Of a stretch of DNA of 64,000 bases, positions 24,759-34,874 are shown piece by piece. The translations under genes and the position numbers were made by a program. The notes under the pieces were generated by a model. It saw only the letters and a list, made by a program, of their open reading frames with translations, had not been told where the DNA came from and searched no databases. The stretch is from Glutamicibacter arilaitensis Re117 (GTDB lineage Bacteria; Actinomycetota; Actinomycetes; Actinomycetales; Micrococcaceae): positions 3,100,001-3,164,000 of the forward strand of contig NC_014550.1 of assembly GCF_000197735.1 (NCBI RefSeq), read 5' to 3'. The first letter of the stretch is position 1. Each line of letters begins with the position of its first letter.

Positions 24759-25236
24759 TTACCTATTCCCTTCTTTGACCAGCTTCAGCCTACGCCTTCG
24801 GGGCTCATCGGGCTCGGCACTATTGCGCCTTACTGCTGCGCGATTCGATTCTTGCAATAAATGCGGCCTCTTCGAAGTTGGCTTGACCATCCCAGCCACC
24901 CACCTCACTGATCAGGTTCGGCGGAGAACAACCCCTTTCGATCTTGCGCATTCCCAAGAATTCGGTTTCTCAATGAATTAGATATCCAACTGAGCCTCTG
25001 CAATCGCATCTATCCGGCCAGATTTACCGGCCAAGATGCATCCAGTAAACTCCCCCTCATCTTTGGATAACTTCGCCTGCGTCGGATATTACTTGACACG
25101 TTTGCTGTAGTCAGATCAAATCTGAAAATTTTCATCCAAATTCTTCGACAAATAACTATCATTCATTTCGCTAATCCGTGATTCCGCCGGGGTACACGCA
25201 CGTAAATATGTGAAACACCTTTTTAGTACATGTGTG
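24759..25236. other. Non-coding region upstream of the subtilase
   Basis: About 480 bases (600 counting the leader) without a convincing gene; the right half is AT-rich, unlike its surroundings. A TTGACA at 25093 and a TATAAA at about 25239 are possible promoter parts, but no well-spaced pair was found. Confidence 0.4.
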
Positions 25237-25364
25237 AATATAAAAGATTTATTTGAGAAATACTTCCATTAGGTGTTACCGACCAGTTACGCTCCTACCG
25301 GCACACACCTGGTCGATTGATCACCGAACCTTGTGCGCCCAAAAACCCAACAAGGAGAACATCA

Positions 25365-27314
25365 ATGGCACGTTTTTCTACCCCTCTTCGGAGAACCCTG
25401 GCCGTCTCTGCGGCCGTCGTGATCGGAATGAGCGGCTTCGGCGCCGGCGCATTGCCAGCCAACGCCGCCCCAGTAACCGCTCCGGCGGAAAAGTCCCTCC
25501 CCAAGGCTCAGGGAGAAGCAAAGGTCAAGATTGGCTCGGTCGAATCAGCTGAGTCCTACGACCAGTTCATCGTCACCTACAAGGCTTCAGCCAACACCGC
25601 TGGCAAGTCATCCCGCGCTAAGGCCTGGGGCAAAGCCGCCAAGGCAGCTGGCGTTTCCGTCAAGGAAATGCGCGCCATGGCCACCGGTGGTTTCGTAGTG
25701 AAGGCCGACGAAAAGCTCAAAGGCAATGGCGCCAAGGAGTTCATGGCCGATATCGCAAAATCTGGTCTTGTGGAGTCGGTGGAACCCGATGCCATCATGA
25801 AGATTTCCATGACGCCAAACGACACCCGGTACGACGAGCAGTGGCACTACAGCGGCACCAACGGAATGCGCCTGCCTTCAGCTTGGGACATCGCCACGGG
25901 CCAGGGCAGCATCGTCGCTGTCTTGGACACCGGCATCACCTCGCACTCGGATCTAAATGCAAATGTCATCTCCGGCTACGACTTCGTGTCCAGTTCTTCT
26001 TCGGCACGTGATGGCAACGGCCGCGACTCCAATCCTCAGGATGAAGGCGACTGGTACGCCGCCGGTGAATGCGGCGGTAGCTACGCGGGCAGCTCCTCCT
26101 GGCACGGCACCCACGTGGCGGGTACTGTCGCGGCTGTCACCAACAACTCCAGCGGTGTCGCTGGCGTTGCCCCGAACGCCAAGATCCAGCCAGTGCGTGT
26201 TCTGGCTAAGTGCGGCGGCAGCCTCTCTGACATCGCTGATGCAATCATTTGGGCTTCGGGCGGTTCAGTGTCCGGTGTTCCCAATAATCCAACCCCGGCA
26301 GACACCATCAATATGTCCCTAGGCGGTGGCGGCGCATGCGGCACCACCTATCAGTCAGCAATCAACGCTGCGGTTTCGCGCGGCACGTCGGTAGTCGTGG
26401 CCGCAGGCAACGAAAGCCAGAATGCTTCAAACTCTCGTCCAGCCAACTGCGATAACGTCATCACCGTAGCGGCCAGCAACCCATCGGGCGCACCGTCGTA
26501 CTACACGAACTACGGTTCAGCCATTGACGTGACTGCACCAGGCGGCGACACCCGCTACTCCGGCCAGGGCGTACTTTCCACCATCAACACCGGTTCCACC
26601 ACCCCATCAAGCCAGGGCTACGCTTTCTACCAGGGCACCTCCATGGCTACCCCGCACGTAGCGGGCATGGTCGCCTTGATGAAGTCGGTGGATCCTGCAA
26701 TGTCCCCTGCCGCTGTTGAAACTGCATTGAAGCAGGGCACCCGCTCCATGCCAGGTGGTTGCAGTATCGGTTGCGGTGCAGGCCTGGTGGATGCCACCAA
26801 GATCATGAATGCGTCGGATGGCACCGAGCCAACTCCAAACCCAGATCCAGAGCCAAGCGGCAACCTGCTGCTGAACCCAGGTTTTGAAAGCGGATCTGAC
26901 CACTGGACTGCTAACCGCGCTGACACCTTCGAGTCGGGTACGGCCGCCCGTTCCGGCAACGGACTGGCTGGCCTGAATGGCTGGGGCAATTCCAACACCT
27001 ACACCTTGGATCAGAAGGTCACCATCCCAGCAGATGCCAGCAATGCACAGCTGAAGTTCTACCTACGCGTGCTGACCAATGAAGGTACTTCCTACAGCCA
27101 GTACGACAAGCTGACCGTACAGGTACTGGACGGCTATGGAACTTACAACATGGGCACCTGGTCTAACTTGGATGCCAGCTCCTCGTATCAGTTGCAGACT
27201 GTCGATCTGGACAACTTCCGCGGCAAGACCGTAACCCTGCGCTTCAAGGGCGTCGAAGACAGCTCGCAGGCTACCTTGTTCCGCATTGACGATGCATCGG
27301 TAACCGCCAACTAG
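25365..27314 (+). CDS. Secreted subtilisin-like serine protease (S8) with C-terminal domain
   Basis: A 649-residue preproprotein. The Sec signal peptide ends near ALPANAA (residues ~28-34). An I9-type propeptide follows (YDQFIVTYKAS ... VESVEPDAIM). The catalytic triad is Asp188 (AVLDTG), His247 (HGTHVAG) and Ser426 (GTSMATPHVAG), with oxyanion Asn349 (AAGNES). A Pro-rich linker (TEPTPNPDPEPSG) leads to a C-terminal beta-sandwich-like domain (LLNPGFESGSDHW ... FRIDDASV) seen in secreted enzymes as a binding domain. The start has AAGGAGAA. It should be an extracellular protease. Confidence 0.93.
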   Translation: MARFSTPLRRTLAVSAAVVIGMSGFGAGALPANAAPVTAPAEKSLPKAQGEAKVKIGSVESAESYDQFIVTYKASANTAGKSSRAKAWGKAAKAAGVSVKEMRAMATGGFVVKADEKLKGNGAKEFMADIAKSGLVESVEPDAIMKISMTPNDTRYDEQWHYSGTNGMRLPSAWDIATGQGSIVAVLDTGITSHSDLNANVISGYDFVSSSSSARDGNGRDSNPQDEGDWYAAGECGGSYAGSSSWHGTHVAGTVAAVTNNSSGVAGVAPNAKIQPVRVLAKCGGSLSDIADAIIWASGGSVSGVPNNPTPADTINMSLGGGGACGTTYQSAINAAVSRGTSVVVAAGNESQNASNSRPANCDNVITVAASNPSGAPSYYTNYGSAIDVTAPGGDTRYSGQGVLSTINTGSTTPSSQGYAFYQGTSMATPHVAGMVALMKSVDPAMSPAAVETALKQGTRSMPGGCSIGCGAGLVDATKIMNASDGTEPTPNPDPEPSGNLLLNPGFESGSDHWTANRADTFESGTAARSGNGLAGLNGWGNSNTYTLDQKVTIPADASNAQLKFYLRVLTNEGTSYSQYDKLTVQVLDGYGTYNMGTWSNLDASSSYQLQTVDLDNFRGKTVTLRFKGVEDSSQATLFRIDDASVTAN

Positions 27315-27343
27315 CACCAAGCTCAATTTGATTCTTGCATGAC

Positions 27344-27383
27344 AGGAGCGGGGCATCGGATTCTCATCCGATGCCCCGCTCCT
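27344..27383. terminator. Strong terminator between subtilase and lctP
   Basis: A perfect 17-bp stem (AGGAGCGGGGCATCGGA with its complement) and a 6-base loop, with TTTG on the + side, between convergent genes. Confidence 0.9.
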
Positions 27384-27412
27384 TTGTGCCTATTTCCGCC
27401 TTCTTGCGATGC

Positions 27413-29203
27413 CTAGCGGACTGCGGCCTGCTTCGCCGCATTGTCACGCTTGATCATCCATGCTCCGATGGCGATCAACGCCAGCAGGAGCAGAACCAAC
27501 ATGATGGTCCCCGGGTTCAAGCCAATACCGTACACGAACAGGTACGCGATGACGCCACCAGCCAGGCAGTAGTAGCTGGTAACCAGAATCGTCTTGCGCA
27601 ACAAGTCACCCTCGCGACCCAGCAAGCCCACGGTTGCCGAAGCAGCCACGATGTTGTGGATCGAGATTGGATTGCCACCGGCACCGCCGACAGCCTGGGC
27701 TGCCACAATCGCTTCCGGATCGACACCGATTTGCGCACCGGTGGAGAACTGGAACTGCGAGAAGGTCAGGTTGGAGATGGTGTTGGAGCCCGCAACGAAC
27801 GCACCCAAAGCACCGATCCACGGCGCGATCAACGGCCACACACCGCCAGAAATCGCCGCTGCACCCTCGGCCAGCGTCACCGGGATACTTGCCAGACCCG
27901 AGTCATTCAGCTCAGGTCCGGACTGGATCAAGATGCGTACTAGCGGTACCGCGAAGAGCAGGGCTACCGCAGTACCCCACAACTGGGCTGCCGAAACCTT
28001 GAAGGCTCGGGCAATCTGCGCTCCGCTCATCTTGTGCAACACGAAGGCGAGGCAGGAAGCCAAGATCATCATGAAGCCAGGCAGGTAGAACGGCTGAATG
28101 GAAGTGGTGATTCCGGTACCGAGAATATCGGCCACTGGAATCTGCAGACCGGTCAGGAAGGTTTTCACTTCCGGAATTACGCGGGTCAGAACCAACAGCA
28201 CACCCATCAACAGGTACGGCGACCAAGCGCTGAGCTTGCCAACGGTAATGGTGCTGTCAACAGCGTTTTCCGGATCCAGCTTGCCGCTCCATCGCTCGTT
28301 CCAACTCGGACGAGGACCGAAGTCAAAGACATCCTTTGGCATCAGGAAGCCACGGCTGGAGGTGAACATTACCAACGCCAGGCCGACCAATCCACCAAAT
28401 AGCGATGGGAACTCTGGGCCGAGGAAACGAGCGGTCAGCACCGAAGGCACGGTGAAGGCCAGCGATGCATAGATGGCAAATGGCCAGATTTTCAGGCCAT
28501 CGCTGAAACGGCGTTCCGGGCCGAAGAAGCCAGTGAGCATGCAGACCATGATCAGCGGGATCAGCAGACCGATAATGCCGTGCATAAGTGCTACTTGGAA
28601 GCCGATGCTGCTGACGAATTCAGGCATGGTCAAACCGAGCACATTGATACGTTCGGCCACGGCTGGATCGCCCCCAAGACCCTGATTCACACCAATCAGA
28701 ATTGGGGTGCCCACGGCACCGAAGCTAACCGGAGTGCTCTGGATGATCAGGCCAACCATGACCGCTGCCATTGCCGGGAAGCCCAGGGCCAGAAGCAGTG
28801 GTGCAATCACCGCTGCAGGAGTACCAAAGCCGGAAGCGCCTTCGATGAAGCTGCCGAAAAGCCAGCCAATGATGATGGCCTGAACTCGCCGGTCGGCGGA
28901 AATGTTGTTGAAGCCTGCTCGGATGGTGTTCATGGCACCACCCACCGTGAGGGTCGCGAGCAAGAGCAATGCGCCGAAGACGATATAAAGCATCGTTGAG
29001 GCAATTACCAGGCCTTCGATGGATGCTGCGAGCACGCCATTGAAGTCCATTTTCCAAACCCATAGCGCCACGATTACTGCAACGACGTATCCAACGGGCA
29101 TGGCGTATTTAGCGGGCCAACGGAGGCCGGCAAGAAGAATGCCCACCACGAGAATTGGTGCCAGCGCCAACAGTGCGAGCACACCTAGGTTGTCCATATC
29201 CAT
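27413..29203 (-). CDS. lctP: L-lactate permease, first copy
   Basis: A 596-residue LctP-family (TC 2.A.14) protein with about 14 spans. Family segments include [24 protein letters not shown] and [20 protein letters not shown] near the C-terminus. The start chosen is ATG 29203 (AGAAAGGACC upstream); the longer frame upstream runs through the operator and is not protein-like. It carries a double copy of the lactate-regulator box 69 bases upstream. It imports L-lactate, possibly glycolate, with protons. It is the more divergent of the two permeases in the window. Confidence 0.88.
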   Translation of the reverse strand: MDMDNLGVLALLALAPILVVGILLAGLRWPAKYAMPVGYVVAVIVALWVWKMDFNGVLAASIEGLVIASTMLYIVFGALLLLATLTVGGAMNTIRAGFNNISADRRVQAIIIGWLFGSFIEGASGFGTPAAVIAPLLLALGFPAMAAVMVGLIIQSTPVSFGAVGTPILIGVNQGLGGDPAVAERINVLGLTMPEFVSSIGFQVALMHGIIGLLIPLIMVCMLTGFFGPERRFSDGLKIWPFAIYASLAFTVPSVLTARFLGPEFPSLFGGLVGLALVMFTSSRGFLMPKDVFDFGPRPSWNERWSGKLDPENAVDSTITVGKLSAWSPYLLMGVLLVLTRVIPEVKTFLTGLQIPVADILGTGITTSIQPFYLPGFMMILASCLAFVLHKMSGAQIARAFKVSAAQLWGTAVALLFAVPLVRILIQSGPELNDSGLASIPVTLAEGAAAISGGVWPLIAPWIGALGAFVAGSNTISNLTFSQFQFSTGAQIGVDPEAIVAAQAVGGAGGNPISIHNIVAASATVGLLGREGDLLRKTILVTSYYCLAGGVIAYLFVYGIGLNPGTIMLVLLLLALIAIGAWMIKRDNAAKQAAVR

Positions 29204-29271
29204 GGTCCTTTCTGCCATACTCGCGCAGGGAATCCGCCCACACGCGGATTCGATCATTGCAACAAGATGAC

Positions 29272-29308
29272 CTCTTATGGTCAGACCACTATGGTCTGAC
29301 CATAAGAG
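29272..29308. promoter_or_regulatory. Double LldR-type operator upstream of the first lctP
   Basis: A 17-3-17 perfect inverted repeat. Each arm contains an 11-bp GntR/FadR-type box: TGGTCAGACCA (29278-29288) and TGGTCTGACCA (29292-29302). The same box occurs three times upstream of the second permease and lutA. Confidence 0.85.
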
Positions 29309-29510
29309 CATACAGTGAAGCGCGTCACTTAGTGAGCGCACTCACGGGATTTAGGTGACGTAAATCATATTCACAGGCTATTTATCTACCCGTAGATTTG
29401 GACTGACTCTGTGTTTCTCGAATCGACTCCACAGTGGATTGCCATTTTAAATTCTCAAAAATTTTTTAGAACAACTGCATCGTCCGCGCCTGCAAGGTCG
29501 CTTAATACGC

Positions 29511-29544
29511 AAGAGGTGCGGCACCTTGCGGTGCCGCACCTCTT
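29511..29544 (-). terminator. Terminator of the dioxygenase gene
   Basis: A perfect 15-bp stem AAGAGGTGCGGCACC with its complement, TTGC loop, 25 bases beyond the stop codon. Confidence 0.85.
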
Positions 29545-29568
29545 ATCCCACCTACCCTCGGGCGGTGA

Positions 29569-30366
29569 TTAGCTCAATGTCCACGAGCGCTTGGATAGAC
29601 CGAACCAGAAGCCATCAATGGCGGTTTTGGCATCAATCCCACCTGACGCGTAGGCCGCGCCCAAGGCGACGTACAGCGGAGCCCAGTGCTCGGATCGCGG
29701 GTGCGCCTCACGCGCAGCCGGAGCCTTATGTAGGTAATCAAGGATGGAGTCCACATCCCCGCGGGCCATAGCCTCCTCGGCCCAGTGGTCAAACTCGCTG
29801 GAAGCTGAAGGCGGGGTTGAATCCGGTCCCCCAGCTGGGTTGAACCAGCGCAGATTGTGGGTGGTGAACCCGGAACCGACAATCAAGGTTCCCCGCTCGC
29901 GCAAAGGCGCCAGGCTCTTGCCCAGCTCGAAGAGCCCTGTAGGATCCAGCGTTGGCATGGACATCTGCACCACTGGCACATCGGCCTCCGGGAACATTTC
30001 CTTCAGCGGAACATAAGCGCCGTGGTCCAGCCCGCGTGACTCATCGCGCTGCACGTGATGACCATGGGCCGAAGTCAGCCGCTCGACTTCGTTGGCCAGC
30101 TCAGGCGCCATGGGGGCGTCGTACCGAACGTCGTAGTACTTCTGGTCAAATCCCCAGAAGTCATATACCAATTCATTCTTCTGGACAGTGGCACTCAGTG
30201 ACACCGGCGCATTTTCCCAGTGCGCGGAGATCATCAGAATGTCTTTTGGCTTCGCAAAGGTGTCGGACCATCCGGCCAGTTCCTGGGTCCAGCGTTGATC
30301 GTCAGCCAAGGGCGGCGCGCCATGGCTCAGGAACAAGACGGGAGGAGTATCGGGCCGCTGATTCAT
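29569..30366 (-). CDS. LigB/DODA-type extradiol dioxygenase
   Basis: A 265-residue class III extradiol dioxygenase of the 4,5-DOPA dioxygenase/YgiD type. Metal-site segments are visible: LFLSHGAPP (His), ILMISAHWE (His) and LDHGAYVPLKEMFPEADVPV (His), plus SGFTTHNL. The natural substrate of bacterial members is uncertain. The promoter has -35 TTGACG within a MarR-type box, -10 TAAGTT (30373-30378), and an expected start of transcription at or next to the ATG, so the mRNA may be leaderless. Confidence 0.85.
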   Translation of the reverse strand: MNQRPDTPPVLFLSHGAPPLADDQRWTQELAGWSDTFAKPKDILMISAHWENAPVSLSATVQKNELVYDFWGFDQKYYDVRYDAPMAPELANEVERLTSAHGHHVQRDESRGLDHGAYVPLKEMFPEADVPVVQMSMPTLDPTGLFELGKSLAPLRERGTLIVGSGFTTHNLRWFNPAGGPDSTPPSASSEFDHWAEEAMARGDVDSILDYLHKAPAAREAHPRSEHWAPLYVALGAAYASGGIDAKTAIDGFWFGLSKRSWTLS

Positions 30367-30372
30367 GATTTA

Positions 30373-30401
30373 AACTTACCAACCATTAGTTGAAGCGTCA
30401 A
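30373..30401 (-). promoter_or_regulatory. Promoter with MarR-type box (dioxygenase)
   Basis: -35 TTGACG (30396-30401), a 17-bp spacer and -10 TAAGTT (30373-30378). The -35 lies inside TTGAAGCGTCAA (30390-30401, + strand reading), identical to a box upstream of yceI at 45629-45640. Confidence 0.72.
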
Positions 30402-30414
30402 GAAAGTTAAATGG

Positions 30415-30621
30415 CTATCTTCCACACCGTTTAACACCACCAGACAGCTTGTCCAGATCATCAAGGAAGTCATGGCGCAATTCAACTTCCGATAACACCG
30501 ATTTCACCAGAGCTTGGATCCTCTTGAAGATCGCGTTTCCCGGGAGCCAGAGCATTTGTCCTCCGAAATGGAATTTGCCTGGCGCAAATTTGCGCTTGAT
30601 CAAATCCTCGCAGATCAGCAA
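30415..30621 (-). CDS. Possible small hypothetical protein
   Basis: An open frame of 68 residues (MLICEDLIKRKFAPGKFHFG ... FLDDLDKLSGG) in a 470-base region without recognised genes. Composition looks protein-like, but there is no clear ribosome site and no family. It may be a gene fragment. The rest of 30402-30868 shows nothing recognisable. Confidence 0.25.
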   Translation of the reverse strand: MLICEDLIKRKFAPGKFHFGGQMLWLPGNAIFKRIQALVKSVLSEVELRHDFLDDLDKLSGGVKRCGR

Positions 30622-30868
30622 GCTTGAGCAATGAGAAATTCATCTAAATGCACGAGTGAATCATGCAAGATACCCCACTATTACCAGTGACTGAATCGAT
30701 AGCATGGAAACCGCTGACCTCCCTCCTGCCTTCGTGCTGCACTGAGTCCTGGCGCCAGCGCAGAGCTATCGCTGACTCGGGTGGATATCCATGGCCGGAG
30801 CCCGGAGCGTTGAGCATCAAGCCCGTCAAAATCGTCTTTGGAGAACATTGAACTTTAGAATGGTTTCC

Positions 30869-31312
30869 ATGCACGAAGAAGACTTGATGCAGACCGTTGA
30901 AGATGAATTCACGGCCATCTTATTGCGCGCCCGCCAGATGCTGATCCGTCGCGCCAAGATCATCCATCCCGATCTGCAGGATCCGGGATACCGCCTGCTT
31001 GCAGTTGTCATCCGTGACGAGGCACAGCAACAAGGAGCCCTGGCAGAAAAGCTGCGCCTGGATAAAGCCACCGTCTCGCGCCTAGTGCAGCATCTTGAGT
31101 CCTTGGAACTTGTCACCCGTACCCAGGACCCATCCGATGGCCGCGCCCAGCTGGTCTCGGCGACCACTCGTGCCAAGGAAAAGTGGCGTACCAGCGGCAA
31201 CACGCTGCGTCAGGAACTGCGCCGCCAACTCAAAGAGTGGGAAGCTGCCGAATTGAAGAATTTCGGCGACCTGCTGCACCGTCTGAATACCAGCTTCGAC
31301 GAGATTCTCTAG
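30869..31312 (+). CDS. MarR-family transcriptional regulator
   Basis: A 147-residue regulator with the winged HTH at QQQGALAEKLRLDKATVSRL, VQHLESLELVTRTQDPSDGR and the typical wing D-x-R-A. The start may be ATG 30869 (MHEEDLMQTVEDEF) or ATG 30860; neither has a strong ribosome site. It is near the dioxygenase whose promoter carries a MarR-type box, and is a candidate for binding that box there and at yceI (inference). Confidence 0.85.
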   Translation: MHEEDLMQTVEDEFTAILLRARQMLIRRAKIIHPDLQDPGYRLLAVVIRDEAQQQGALAEKLRLDKATVSRLVQHLESLELVTRTQDPSDGRAQLVSATTRAKEKWRTSGNTLRQELRRQLKEWEAAELKNFGDLLHRLNTSFDEIL

Positions 31313-31377
31313 CGAACTTTCGAGCACCCAGATCTAGGAAACTCTTAGGTTTTCAAGACTTCAAGTTCGTGGCCCGC

Positions 31378-34300
31378 TTATTCCATCAGCGCCAAGAAGT
31401 CGCTCGCGTTCAATGAGGTGCTCTGCGCTGCCTCCGCGCTCTCTCCCAAGACATCATTGAACAGCTGGGTCTTCTTGGCTTGCAGCGCCAGCACCTTGGA
31501 TTCGATGGTGTCTTTTGCTACCAAGCGATACACATAAACCGGACGCGTTTGTCCGATGCGATGAGCACGGTCAATAGCCTGCGCCTCAGCCTGCGGGTTC
31601 CACCAAGGATCCAGCAAGATGCAATAGTCCGCCGAAGTCAGGTTGATGCCGAAGCCGCCAGACTTCAGCGAGATGAAGAAGACCGGGAACTGCTCTGCGC
31701 TGAAGCCATCAATCAGTTCCTTTCGCTTTACTCCACTGGTTGCCCCATCAAGGTACCCGTGGTCGATACCCAGCTCCTCAGCGACCTGGCGAGCCTTTTG
31801 GAGGAAGCCGGTGAACTGGCTGAAGACCAGAATCTTGTGCCCTTCAGAGACCGCATCTGCCATGAGCTCTCGCAGCATTTCCAACTTCGCGCTCGGGGCA
31901 TCGCCCTCCCCCACGAGGGATGGGTCCAAGGCAAGCTGGCGCAGCAGGGTCAGCGATTGCAGGATCTTGAATCGGTTCGAATCCACGTCATCAACTAAGC
32001 CCAGAACTTCTTGGCGTACCCGTTGGAAACGGCGGTCATAAGCCTTGCGATGCCCGGGCTCCAATTCAACTTCCAGCACCTGTTCTGTCTTGGCTGGAAG
32101 CTCTGGAACGACCTGCTCCTTGGTGCGGCGCAGCACGAACGGACGCAGGCGGCTCTTCAACCGTTCAAGCCGTTGCTGGTCCCCGTCGGCAATTGGCTTC
32201 TGGTAATTATCTTTGAAGGATTTCGCCCCGCCCAGCAGGCCCGGTGCTGCCAGCGAGACCAGCGCCCACAGTTCCAAGAGGTTGTTTTCCATCGGGGTAC
32301 CAGTGACCACGAATTTGCACGGAACCGGCAGCTGGCGTGCTTGCTTATAGCCCTTGGAAGCGTGGTTCTTCAGCTGCTGCGCCTCATCCATGATCATCAC
32401 GCTGAAACCGGCGGCTTCAAAATCTTCGTAGGCCAGGCGGAAGATCGTATAGCTGGTGACGACCAGCTGGACGTCGCCGATCTGCTCGGTGATGCTCTGT
32501 CCGCTCTTCTTAGCCGTCGAGGTTATGCCGGTGACGCTCATCTGAGGCGCAAAGCGCTGCGCTTCATTGATCCAGTTGCCCACCACCGAGGTCGGGGCCA
32601 GCACCAAGAACTTCTGCGCTGGATCTTCAACCCGGGCTTGTTCAAGGCAAGCCAGAAGCTGAACTGTCTTGCCCAACCCCATGTCGTCGGCCAGCACACC
32701 GCCCAGACCGTGGACGCGCAGGAAGTTCAGCCACGACAGGCCCTGGCTCTGATAAGGACGCAGCTGGGCGTTGAAGGACTCCGCTAGCTCGACCGGCTGC
32801 ATCTGTTCGTTGCCGTCCAGCTCTTTCATGGTCTGCAGCCACTGGTTGTGCTGGGCTTCAATAATTCCCAGATCAACCAGTTCCTGCCACCAGTCGATGC
32901 TCAACTTATGGATGCGAATTGTTTCGCCTTGGACCGTGCCCAGTTCCCCGGCTTCCGTGATCAGCTGGCGCAGCTGAGTGAAGTCGGCACCAGCAATCGG
33001 GATGACCGTCAGGTCATCCAAGATGAGGTATTCGTCTTGCTTGGTCAAGGCCTCCAGCAACTGGGCGAACGGAACCTTGATTTCATCGATAAGCACTTCC
33101 ACCGACAGGTCGAACCAGTCTCCGGTGCTTTCCCCAGCTTCAACACTGACGGTGGCTGGCTCATGATTGATCCGGTACTTCGGGAGCCTGTTCTGCTCAT
33201 CAATGACCACATCGGGATGCTCAGCCAGCAGTGGCAAGACGTAGACCAAGAAGTCGATGGACTCGGAGGTGGTGAATTCCTTGGACGGGAAAATACCCGA
33301 AGAAGTCAGTTGGCCCAAGGAAGCCTGGGCACCGAGCTTATCCTGGACCGAATCGGCGATCTCCTTTTCGACTGCACGCTGGCGCGGTCCCTTGCTGGTG
33401 TATTCCCACGAATAGCGCACGGTTAGTGGAGTTTGGATGCTCTCCAACCAGACCTTGAGGCTAGGACGTGCTGGAACCGGAATCGGGTAGCTTTCATCTT
33501 CGCTTTTCAACGGTGCCATTAGGCGCAACCGGTCCAGATGCTGTTGTTCAAAAAGTTCGATGCTTTGCTGCGGAACGGTTTGCGCTCCGGATTCAATAAA
33601 CGTCGCCAGTTCCTTCGTCACCGGTTCAGCAAAGAGTGCCAAACCGATTTGCTTGGACTTCGGCAAGGGGCTGGAGGCATAGGCCAGCAAGGTCGGAGGG
33701 TTGCCTATCGGCAGCAGGTAGGTATGCTCTGCGCTTGGTCCATGCAGTTTGCCTTCCATGACCAGCCCATATTCACCGCGCCGCAAATCCACATGGGCCA
33801 GGGCTGGCTGCTCGCTGAACTCTACTGGCACTTTGGCCGCTGAACCGCCGTTGACGATCTGCACCCCGGCTTCGCGCAGGGATTCAAAGGCATCCAGCAG
33901 GTCCTGGCCGGGCAGGTTCATCAGCGAGATCCAGTCCTTGGGATCCCAGGAATGGCGGTAGGTATCTTGTTCTACGTGCTCGCGCAGCCGGTCCAGTTCA
34001 ACCAGCGCACGGCGCTGCTTCTTGGAAAATCGCGCGTCGAAGGCCACACTGCGCCAGCTGACCCCGGTCTGGATCCACGGGCTCTTGGTGCCTTGGCGGG
34101 CCGGACGCGCCTGCAAGGTCAGCGCGTCCTCGCCGCCGTAGCGTGGTTCACTGACCACCTTGAGGATCAGCCCCAGTGGTTCTTCGGCTGCCAGCGGCTC
34201 ATCAACAATAGTTGGAAGCAGGCGGTCCAAAGTGTGTTCCCACTGCGGCTTGCTGTTGCGTTTCCACGCGTGGGGGTCCACCCCGGAATCAGAAACGTAG

Positions 34301-34593
34301 AAGCCTTGGTCCTCTTCGGTAGTCACCTCGATGAGCAAGGCGGCGACATCCTCGCAAGACTGCACACCTGGATGCTTCCCGCAGAAGCTGCTGAAGCTGA
34401 TATTGCCCCCGTGGATTTCCAGCTGGGCCATCACCGAATCGCGCAGCACCACTGCCGAGATGCGGGTGGAGCCGGGTTGCATGTCCCGGTTGGCAATCTG
34501 CACTTTTCCGGAATCGCACAGGAACTGACCCAAGTCGTATTCGGATTCGGTCACCAGTGTCTGGGCCGCAGAAAGTGTCAGCTGGAATTCCAT
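31378..34593 (-). CDS. SNF2-family DEAD/DEAH-box helicase
   Basis: A 1071-residue Swi2/Snf2 ATPase of the bacterial HepA/RapA-like type. The unassigned N-terminal ~600 residues are followed by the helicase core: LRPYQSQGLSWLNFLRVHGL at ~610, Walker A DDMGLGKT at ~634, motif II DEAQ at ~734, and the C-terminal RecA lobe ending with HRIGQTRPVYVYRLV at ~1010. Start ATG 34593 (MEFQLTLSAAQ). These proteins remodel nucleic-acid-protein complexes, perhaps RNA polymerase. It is not next to recognisable defence or restriction genes, so a housekeeping role is more likely. Confidence 0.9.
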   Translation of the reverse strand: MEFQLTLSAAQTLVTESEYDLGQFLCDSGKVQIANRDMQPGSTRISAVVLRDSVMAQLEIHGGNISFSSFCGKHPGVQSCEDVAALLIEVTTEEDQGFYVSDSGVDPHAWKRNSKPQWEHTLDRLLPTIVDEPLAAEEPLGLILKVVSEPRYGGEDALTLQARPARQGTKSPWIQTGVSWRSVAFDARFSKKQRRALVELDRLREHVEQDTYRHSWDPKDWISLMNLPGQDLLDAFESLREAGVQIVNGGSAAKVPVEFSEQPALAHVDLRRGEYGLVMEGKLHGPSAEHTYLLPIGNPPTLLAYASSPLPKSKQIGLALFAEPVTKELATFIESGAQTVPQQSIELFEQQHLDRLRLMAPLKSEDESYPIPVPARPSLKVWLESIQTPLTVRYSWEYTSKGPRQRAVEKEIADSVQDKLGAQASLGQLTSSGIFPSKEFTTSESIDFLVYVLPLLAEHPDVVIDEQNRLPKYRINHEPATVSVEAGESTGDWFDLSVEVLIDEIKVPFAQLLEALTKQDEYLILDDLTVIPIAGADFTQLRQLITEAGELGTVQGETIRIHKLSIDWWQELVDLGIIEAQHNQWLQTMKELDGNEQMQPVELAESFNAQLRPYQSQGLSWLNFLRVHGLGGVLADDMGLGKTVQLLACLEQARVEDPAQKFLVLAPTSVVGNWINEAQRFAPQMSVTGITSTAKKSGQSITEQIGDVQLVVTSYTIFRLAYEDFEAAGFSVMIMDEAQQLKNHASKGYKQARQLPVPCKFVVTGTPMENNLLELWALVSLAAPGLLGGAKSFKDNYQKPIADGDQQRLERLKSRLRPFVLRRTKEQVVPELPAKTEQVLEVELEPGHRKAYDRRFQRVRQEVLGLVDDVDSNRFKILQSLTLLRQLALDPSLVGEGDAPSAKLEMLRELMADAVSEGHKILVFSQFTGFLQKARQVAEELGIDHGYLDGATSGVKRKELIDGFSAEQFPVFFISLKSGGFGINLTSADYCILLDPWWNPQAEAQAIDRAHRIGQTRPVYVYRLVAKDTIESKVLALQAKKTQLFNDVLGESAEAAQSTSLNASDFLALME

Positions 34594-34729
34594 ACTCGCC
34601 GTTCGTTGTTCGTGCAGTGGGCACCCGAAAGCTAAATTCCATCTTAGCCAGCTCCCCGACAAGATGCTTAGTGAAGAAAAGTTACCCCGCCCTTTACTCA
34701 CAGGCAACGTGGCCGGTAGAAAAGAACCA

Positions 34730-34819
34730 TTGAATCACGAGTTCCACTGCTTGAGCCCTGGCTGAGTGGACGGCAACCCTCCTTCGTCATTGTGCGGGGT
34801 GCCCCAGGTGAAGATTCGA
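34730..34819 (+). ncRNA. SAM-IV-like riboswitch upstream of the OsmC gene
   Basis: Conserved-looking blocks occur in the right order: CACGAG, then CGGCAACCCTCC, then GCGGGGTGCCCCAGGTGA, as I recall for actinobacterial SAM-IV (SAM-I/IV clan) aptamers. The closing helix is formed by TTGAATC (34730-34736) and GATTCGA (34813-34819), with one G-U pair, and a P2-like stem TCCACT/AGTGGA is visible. It should bind S-adenosylmethionine. Confidence 0.8.
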
Positions 34820-34874
34820 CGCATCTTGACCGCCAAGGTGCGTAAGCGATGGCGCCCCTTGCGCCAGAAAGGGG
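34820..34874 (+). promoter_or_regulatory. Expression platform of the riboswitch
   Basis: A 9-bp stem (CGCATCTTG with CAAGGTGCG, 34820-34842) directly abuts the aptamer. Next, CCCCTT (34855-34860) can pair with AAGGGG (34869-34874), which is the Shine-Dalgarno sequence of the gene starting at 34885. This points to translational control by ribosome-site masking. Confidence 0.65.

Noticed and set aside
25317..25364. Longer N-terminus for the subtilase from a TTG at 25317
   Set aside because: The ATG at 25365 has an AAGGAGAA ribosome site and starts a normal signal peptide; the extension is unlike any leader.
29204..29341. Longer N-terminus for the first lactate permease
   Set aside because: It would translate the regulator operator and is not hydrophobic or homologous; ATG 29203 has a ribosome site.
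31975..31990. GGTTCGAATCC-like tRNA T-arm sequence
   Set aside because: It lies inside the helicase gene in frame, and no acceptor or anticodon stems surround it.
31378..34593. SNF2 helicase as part of a defence system such as DISARM or a Snf2-type island
   Set aside because: No methylase, nuclease, PLD or other defence gene is adjacent; neighbours are MarR and OsmC genes.
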